A stretch of 61,150 bases of DNA from CAYSTL01 sp964516805 (lineage in GTDB: Archaea > Thermoplasmatota > Thermoplasmata > Halarchaeoplasmatales > Halarchaeoplasmataceae). This document shows, piece by piece, positions 57,399-61,150 of this stretch. Location: NCBI GenBank assembly GCA_964516805.1, contig CAZEXI010000007.1:1-61150 (forward strand), given 5' to 3'. A program made the translations under genes and the position numbers. Position 1 is the stretch's first letter, and the number at the start of each line of letters is the position of its first letter. The notes under the pieces are model-generated. The model saw nothing but the letters and a program-made list of their open reading frames with translations. It ran no database searches and was not told the DNA's origin.

Positions 57399-60329
57399 TT
57401 ATAGGTTTTTGATCATTTCTTCTATGATCTCTATATTTTCAGGGAGTTCTGTTGAAATCACTTTGTTTATTTCGACCTCATCTCCAAAGGTGTTAACAAT
57501 CGTTCCTTCCTTTTCTAACCATGACCTTATCGGTATCACCAATTCTGCAGAATCAGTAAGACTGTTTTCTTTAGAAGTGAACTGTATGACTTTTTTCTCT
57601 TCAGTTACGTTTTCTATCTTATCTCCAAATACGATCAGGTTCCCAGCATCACTGAATGTTTTACCCAGATTTTTCTTATTCAATCCTCTAGAGTTAGCTC
57701 CTCTATTAGCTACCAGCATCCTATCAGCTGTGATATCAGATCTTTCTTTCACGATCGCTATACCTTCACCTATGTCTTCAGGTGCCAATACTTCTTTTGC
57801 TCCGTTCTCCTTAGCTCTTTTGACAAACATCTTGAATATAGGGTTCACTTCATAAACTCCTTTTTCAACGAAGAATCTGTCTGCAGATAATAAGTCATCT
57901 AGATTAACAGTCGAAGTGTGTACATCTTCTATAACTGCCTTACCACCTAATTCTTCTGCCAACTCTATCAGTTTCTCAGCTTCTTCGTTAGTTACATCGC
58001 CAGATATCAATACGTCAGCTTTTTTGTTTCCAATTATTTCTTTAAATTCTTCCATCCAATCTGGATTCAATCTTGGCCTATCAATAGGTTTCACTATCGT
58101 ATCAAATTTTCCGATATCACATAGGTGACCTTGATAGAGAGGATCTTCTACTGGCTTTAGCATCACGGGTCTTCCATTTACCGCTTTCACTTCTACAGGA
58201 CAGGTCAATCCACAGCCAACACAGAAAGAAGTTCCAGCTGTTTCAGTTCCGTGTGGTCCTGGTTTTTTGTCCTGTAAGACCTCTTCTAAAGCTCCTGTTG
58301 GACAGGCATCTGCTAGATCTCCAACAAGTTTACTGTCGACTTCTCCTAACGGATCTCCAAATGCTGGTTCTACAACAGTTTTCAATCCTCTATTTGCAAA
58401 TTGTACTGTTCCCTCACCATGAACTTCTTCAGCTGTTCTGACACATGACCCACAGAGGATACATTTATTTGGCTCTCTTACCACATTTGGATGTGAGTCA
58501 TCCACTTCGTATTCATGTGTGAATCCTTCATAAACGTCTTGTTCAGCACCATACATCTCTGCATATTCCCTGAGTTTACATTCGAACCTGTCGAGACATC
58601 CACACTCAAGACATCTTTCAGCTTCCTTCTGTGCTTCTTCATCAGTCCAGCCTAATTCTATAGGCTCGAAGTCCTGTATTCTTTCGTCAGGATCCCTCAT
58701 AGGCATGCTCACTCTTGGCTTATCTGTGTAATCCAAAAGGTCTTCCTCTGTGATTTCATCTTCATGAACATATCCATATGGCATCGTGTAATCTTCAGGT
58801 ACTTCGTACGAATCTAGTTCATCTTTTAGGTAAGCATCCAAAGCGTAGGCTGCTTCTCTGCCTTGGCCTGTACATTCTACAATTGATGATGCTCCCATCA
58901 CCGCATCTCCTGCAGTGAAGACATCTTCAAAGTTAGTCTGGAATTTATCGTTCGTTTCAAGTGTATATTTTGCCTTCTCCAAACCTTCTACCTCCAATAA
59001 CTCTAGGTCAGGCTGCTGTCCAATAGCTAAAACTACTGAATCAGCTTCGATATCCATATATTCATCGGGTATCTCTATCGGCTTTGGTCTTCCTGACTCA
59101 TCAGGTTCACCGAGTTCCATACATGAACAGGTGACTTTTTCGATACCTTCTTCTTCGCTACCACAAACCTTGGATGGGCTCGCTAAGAATTTGAAATCTA
59201 TACCTTCTTCTTTCGCCTCTTCTATCTCTTCTTCGTTAGCTGGGGCTTGTTCTAATGTTCTTCTATATGCGATAGTCACCTCTTTACCGAGCCTTCTTGC
59301 AACTCTAGCAACGTCCATCGCCGTGTTTCCACAACCGACAACTACTACTTTTTCTCCAAGATCCATATCCTTTCCAAGTGTTTGGTCTATCAAGAAATCG
59401 ATTCCTCCCATGACCCCAGGGAGCTCTTTTCCTTCGATAGGAATTATCCAGCTCTCCCAGGCACCTGTACCAACGAACACTCCATCGTATTCATCTCTGA
59501 GTTCCTGTAAGGTGAAATCTTCACCCATCTTTGAGTTGGTCTCAGCCTCTATTCCAAGGCTTAGGATCCATTCTATCTCTTTGTCCAACAGATCCTTTGG
59601 TAATCTGTAATTCGGAATACCATATCTCATCATTCCGCCCAATTTGGGCATCATATCGAATATCTTGACATCGTGACCTTTCAATCTTAAGAAATAAGCT
59701 GCTGTCAATCCTGCTGGACCTCCACCGACCACTGCGACTTTATTACCTGTACTCTCTGCTATCTCTGGTGTCCAAGGATCCTCTATTTCTTTTTCAGCAG
59801 CGTACATCTTCAACTGCCTGATAGCTAGAGGTTCTTCAACATCCTGCCTCCTACATTCATCTTCACAAGGTGCGAAACAAGCTCTTCCTAATGATATCGC
59901 TAGTGGAGTCTGTTGCTTGATCAGTTTCGATGCTTCTTGCGGCCTACCGTTAGCTATGTGTGCTAAATACCCTTGACAATCTGTACTAGCAGGACATTCT
60001 AATGAACAGGGTCCAACACAATCTCCAGTGTGTTCTGAAAGTAGAAGTTCCAAAGCCATCTTGCGGCCTTCTTGTACATCTTCAGTATCAGTGGTGATCT
60101 CCATCCCGTCCTGGATAGGTGTATCACAACTCGTTGTTACCTGAGTTCCCCTGTCTGTTTTAATCTCAGATAGGCAAAGCCTACATCCACCGAACGGTTC
60201 ATCGATATAATCTATCTCACAAAGAGTAGGTATGAAAATATCATTTTCTCTACATACATCCAAAACCATCTTACCTGGTTCAGTTTCGTATTCTTCTCCA
60301 TCGATCGTAACAGTGATTTTATCAGTCAT
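57399..60329 (-). CDS. NuoG-like/GltD-like fusion flavoprotein with several Fe-S sites
   Basis: 976 residues. Order: [2Fe-2S] ferredoxin domain (about 3-80; LCEIDYIDEPFGGCRLCLSE and SCDTPI); NuoG His/Cys cluster EHTGDCVGPCSLEC (about 99-112); a glutamate synthase small subunit-like FAD/NAD(P)H part (about 115-560) with CFAPCEDECRRQDVEEPLAI, GGGPAGLTAAYFLRLKGHDV and VVVGCGNTAMDVARVARRLG; CLECGCLDRFECKLREYA near 590; a ferredoxin part with CILCGSCVRTAEEV and CPTGALEE (about 640-690); a molybdopterin-enzyme type [4Fe-4S] module CVGCGLTCPVEVKAVNGRPV (about 710); and a reduced C-terminal domain without visible cofactor site. Probable electron-transfer subunit with NuoF of a soluble, possibly bifurcating, NAD(P)H complex. 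GAGGTGG before the ATG; adjoins nuoF. Confidence 0.88.
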   Translation of the reverse strand: MTDKITVTIDGEEYETEPGKMVLDVCRENDIFIPTLCEIDYIDEPFGGCRLCLSEIKTDRGTQVTTSCDTPIQDGMEITTDTEDVQEGRKMALELLLSEHTGDCVGPCSLECPASTDCQGYLAHIANGRPQEASKLIKQQTPLAISLGRACFAPCEDECRRQDVEEPLAIRQLKMYAAEKEIEDPWTPEIAESTGNKVAVVGGGPAGLTAAYFLRLKGHDVKIFDMMPKLGGMMRYGIPNYRLPKDLLDKEIEWILSLGIEAETNSKMGEDFTLQELRDEYDGVFVGTGAWESWIIPIEGKELPGVMGGIDFLIDQTLGKDMDLGEKVVVVGCGNTAMDVARVARRLGKEVTIAYRRTLEQAPANEEEIEEAKEEGIDFKFLASPSKVCGSEEEGIEKVTCSCMELGEPDESGRPKPIEIPDEYMDIEADSVVLAIGQQPDLELLEVEGLEKAKYTLETNDKFQTNFEDVFTAGDAVMGASSIVECTGQGREAAYALDAYLKDELDSYEVPEDYTMPYGYVHEDEITEEDLLDYTDKPRVSMPMRDPDERIQDFEPIELGWTDEEAQKEAERCLECGCLDRFECKLREYAEMYGAEQDVYEGFTHEYEVDDSHPNVVREPNKCILCGSCVRTAEEVHGEGTVQFANRGLKTVVEPAFGDPLGEVDSKLVGDLADACPTGALEEVLQDKKPGPHGTETAGTSFCVGCGLTCPVEVKAVNGRPVMLKPVEDPLYQGHLCDIGKFDTIVKPIDRPRLNPDWMEEFKEIIGNKKADVLISGDVTNEEAEKLIELAEELGGKAVIEDVHTSTVNLDDLLSADRFFVEKGVYEVNPIFKMFVKRAKENGAKEVLAPEDIGEGIAIVKERSDITADRMLVANRGANSRGLNKKNLGKTFSDAGNLIVFGDKIENVTEEKKVIQFTSKENSLTDSAELVIPIRSWLEKEGTIVNTFGDEVEINKVISTELPENIEIIEEMIKNL

Positions 60330-61150
60330 CTATTCCACCTCTATTGCATCAACAGGACAGACTTCTTGACATGCCCCACATTTGATACACTTCTCTTGGT
60401 CTATTTCATGCTGTTCCTGACTCTCTCCTTCAATAGCATCAGCAGGACATTCCTGAGCACATTTAGTACATCCGATACAAGAATCTGTAATAGTGTACGT
60501 TATCAGGTCCCTGCATACCGCTGCAGGACATGTTTGTTCTTCGATATGCTGTACATATTCATCTTTAAAGTATCGAAGAGTCGTAAGAGCAGGATTTGGA
60601 GCTGTTTGACCCAGACCACAGAGTGAATGTTCTTTTATTTGCTTTGCCATTTTATGCAGCTTATCTATATCTTCCATAGAACCTTTACCTTTTGAGAAGT
60701 TTTCAAGCATCTCTAACAATCGTTTAGTACCTATCCTGCAGAACGTACATTTTCCGCATGATTCTTCTTGGGTGAAATCTAAGAAATATTGAGCAACATT
60801 TACCATGCAGTCATCTTCGTCCATGACGATCATTCCGCCGGAACCCATTATCGCACCGGCTTCAGTCAATGTTTCGTAATCAACTGGAGTGTCCAAGTAA
60901 TCAGATGGTAGACATCCACCTGAAGGTCCGCCTAACTGCACAGCTTTGAACTCTTTGTTGTCTTCGATACCGCCACCTATATCAAAAATCACTTCTTTAA
61001 GTGTTGTACCTATCGGGACTTCTACAAGTCCACCTCTTTTTATCTTACCGGCAAGAGCGAAAACTTTGGTTCCACCACTCTTCTCTGTACCTATGGATTT
61101 GAACTCCTCAGCACTGTTCCTCAGTATCCACGGTATGTTAGCCCAGGTTT
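60330..61150 (-). CDS. NuoF-like NADH-binding flavoprotein with 2[4Fe-4S] ferredoxin tail (5' partial)
   Basis: The frame is open to the right edge of the window; GTG at 60992 is internal (it sits in KEVIFDIGGG). The visible 272 residues run from PWILRNSAEEF through GGTKVFALAGKIKRGGLVEV, FKAVQLGGPSGGCLP, then the cluster motif ESCGKCTFCRIGTKRLLEML and SLCGLGQTAPNPALTTLRYF, and end in two [4Fe-4S] clusters CIGCTKCAQECPADAIEG and CIKCGACQEVCPVDAIEV. The ferredoxin tail is typical of HydB/HndC-like and formate dehydrogenase-linked NuoF, not complex I NuoF. FMN, NADH and the N3-type cluster make it the NAD(H) entry or exit site for the NuoG-GltD partner, whose ATG follows the stop directly. Confidence 0.92.
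   Translation of the reverse strand, partial: TWANIPWILRNSAEEFKSIGTEKSGGTKVFALAGKIKRGGLVEVPIGTTLKEVIFDIGGGIEDNKEFKAVQLGGPSGGCLPSDYLDTPVDYETLTEAGAIMGSGGMIVMDEDDCMVNVAQYFLDFTQEESCGKCTFCRIGTKRLLEMLENFSKGKGSMEDIDKLHKMAKQIKEHSLCGLGQTAPNPALTTLRYFKDEYVQHIEEQTCPAAVCRDLITYTITDSCIGCTKCAQECPADAIEGESQEQHEIDQEKCIKCGACQEVCPVDAIEVE

Noticed and set aside
60990..60992. GTG at 60992 as start of the NuoF-like gene
   Set aside because: The codon lies in the middle of the conserved EVIFDIGGG stretch and the frame stays open to 61150.
1..61150. CRISPR arrays, insertion sequences, rRNA genes
   Set aside because: I saw no regularly spaced identical repeats, transposase reading frames or rRNA-like stretches.

Overview
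The window is AT-rich archaeal chromosome, most compatible with Thermoplasmatota or a related euryarchaeal lineage. Archaeal markers are ABCE1, aIF5B, aRF1, the RpoF/L21e/Pus10/DUF655 cluster, archaeal-type S-adenosylmethionine synthetase, RaSEA (archaeosine synthesis) and an rpoH-rpoB-rpoA1-rpoA2-rpl30e-nusA operon with an unsplit rpoB. Many large secreted proteins carry PKD or CARDB domains, and the NuoF/NuoG-GltD pair at the right end points to anaerobic, flavin-based electron transfer. Several first genes of transcription units have a TATA box about 25 bases before the start codon and so look leaderless. Genes inside operons usually have GGAGG- or GGTGA-type ribosome binding sites. I see no CRISPR array, insertion sequence or rRNA.

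Layout. 1-9.2 kb: ABCE1 (its first codons lie outside the window) converges on an smc-scpA pair; smc has a TTG start and a hairpin-rich leader. Upstream of it, on the same strand, is pus10-rpl21e-rpoF-DUF655 plus a 54-codon ORF. 9.2-12.3 kb: MgtC-like membrane protein, GNAT acetyltransferase, aIF5B. 12.3-17.1 kb: membrane-anchored subtilisin with five PKD domains. 17.2-21.1 kb: XRE-CBS regulator divergent from S-adenosylmethionine synthetase, M20 peptidase, a minimal tyrosine recombinase and tRNA-Lys(CTT). 21.1-26.2 kb: two small membrane proteins, a thioredoxin-CcdA fusion, aRF1 and ArgS. 26.2-30.3 kb: surface PKD/CARDB protein, a tiny Lys-rich Cys/His protein, a BASS-like transporter. 30.4-32.7 kb: a four-gene unit of two half-size MgtE proteins and two PhoU-TrkA_C proteins. 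32.9-39.1 kb: archaeal type IV pilus (Tad-like) operon with two ATPases, two platform proteins and one pilin-like protein. 39.4-46.1 kb: a 2242-residue CARDB surface protein with cytoplasmic zinc ribbons. 46.3-56.1 kb: nitroreductase, a tRNA-Lys(TTT) interrupted by two non-canonical introns, and the RNA polymerase operon. 56.0-61.15 kb: RaSEA, a candidate structured RNA gene, and a NuoG-GltD fusion with NuoF (incomplete at the right edge).

The strongest unusual signals are the doubly interrupted tRNA-Lys, whose introns can be placed by bulge-helix-bulge pairing and by comparison with the intact tRNA-Lys 26 kb away, and a 110-base stem-loop element at 57249-57358. The latter has its own TATA box and T-run terminator and shows an anti-Shine-Dalgarno-like sequence in its apical loop. 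The duplicated pilus motor operon, the split MgtE with paired regulators, the giant surface protein with intracellular zinc ribbons and the XRE-CBS/SAM synthetase divergent promoter are the next most interesting.
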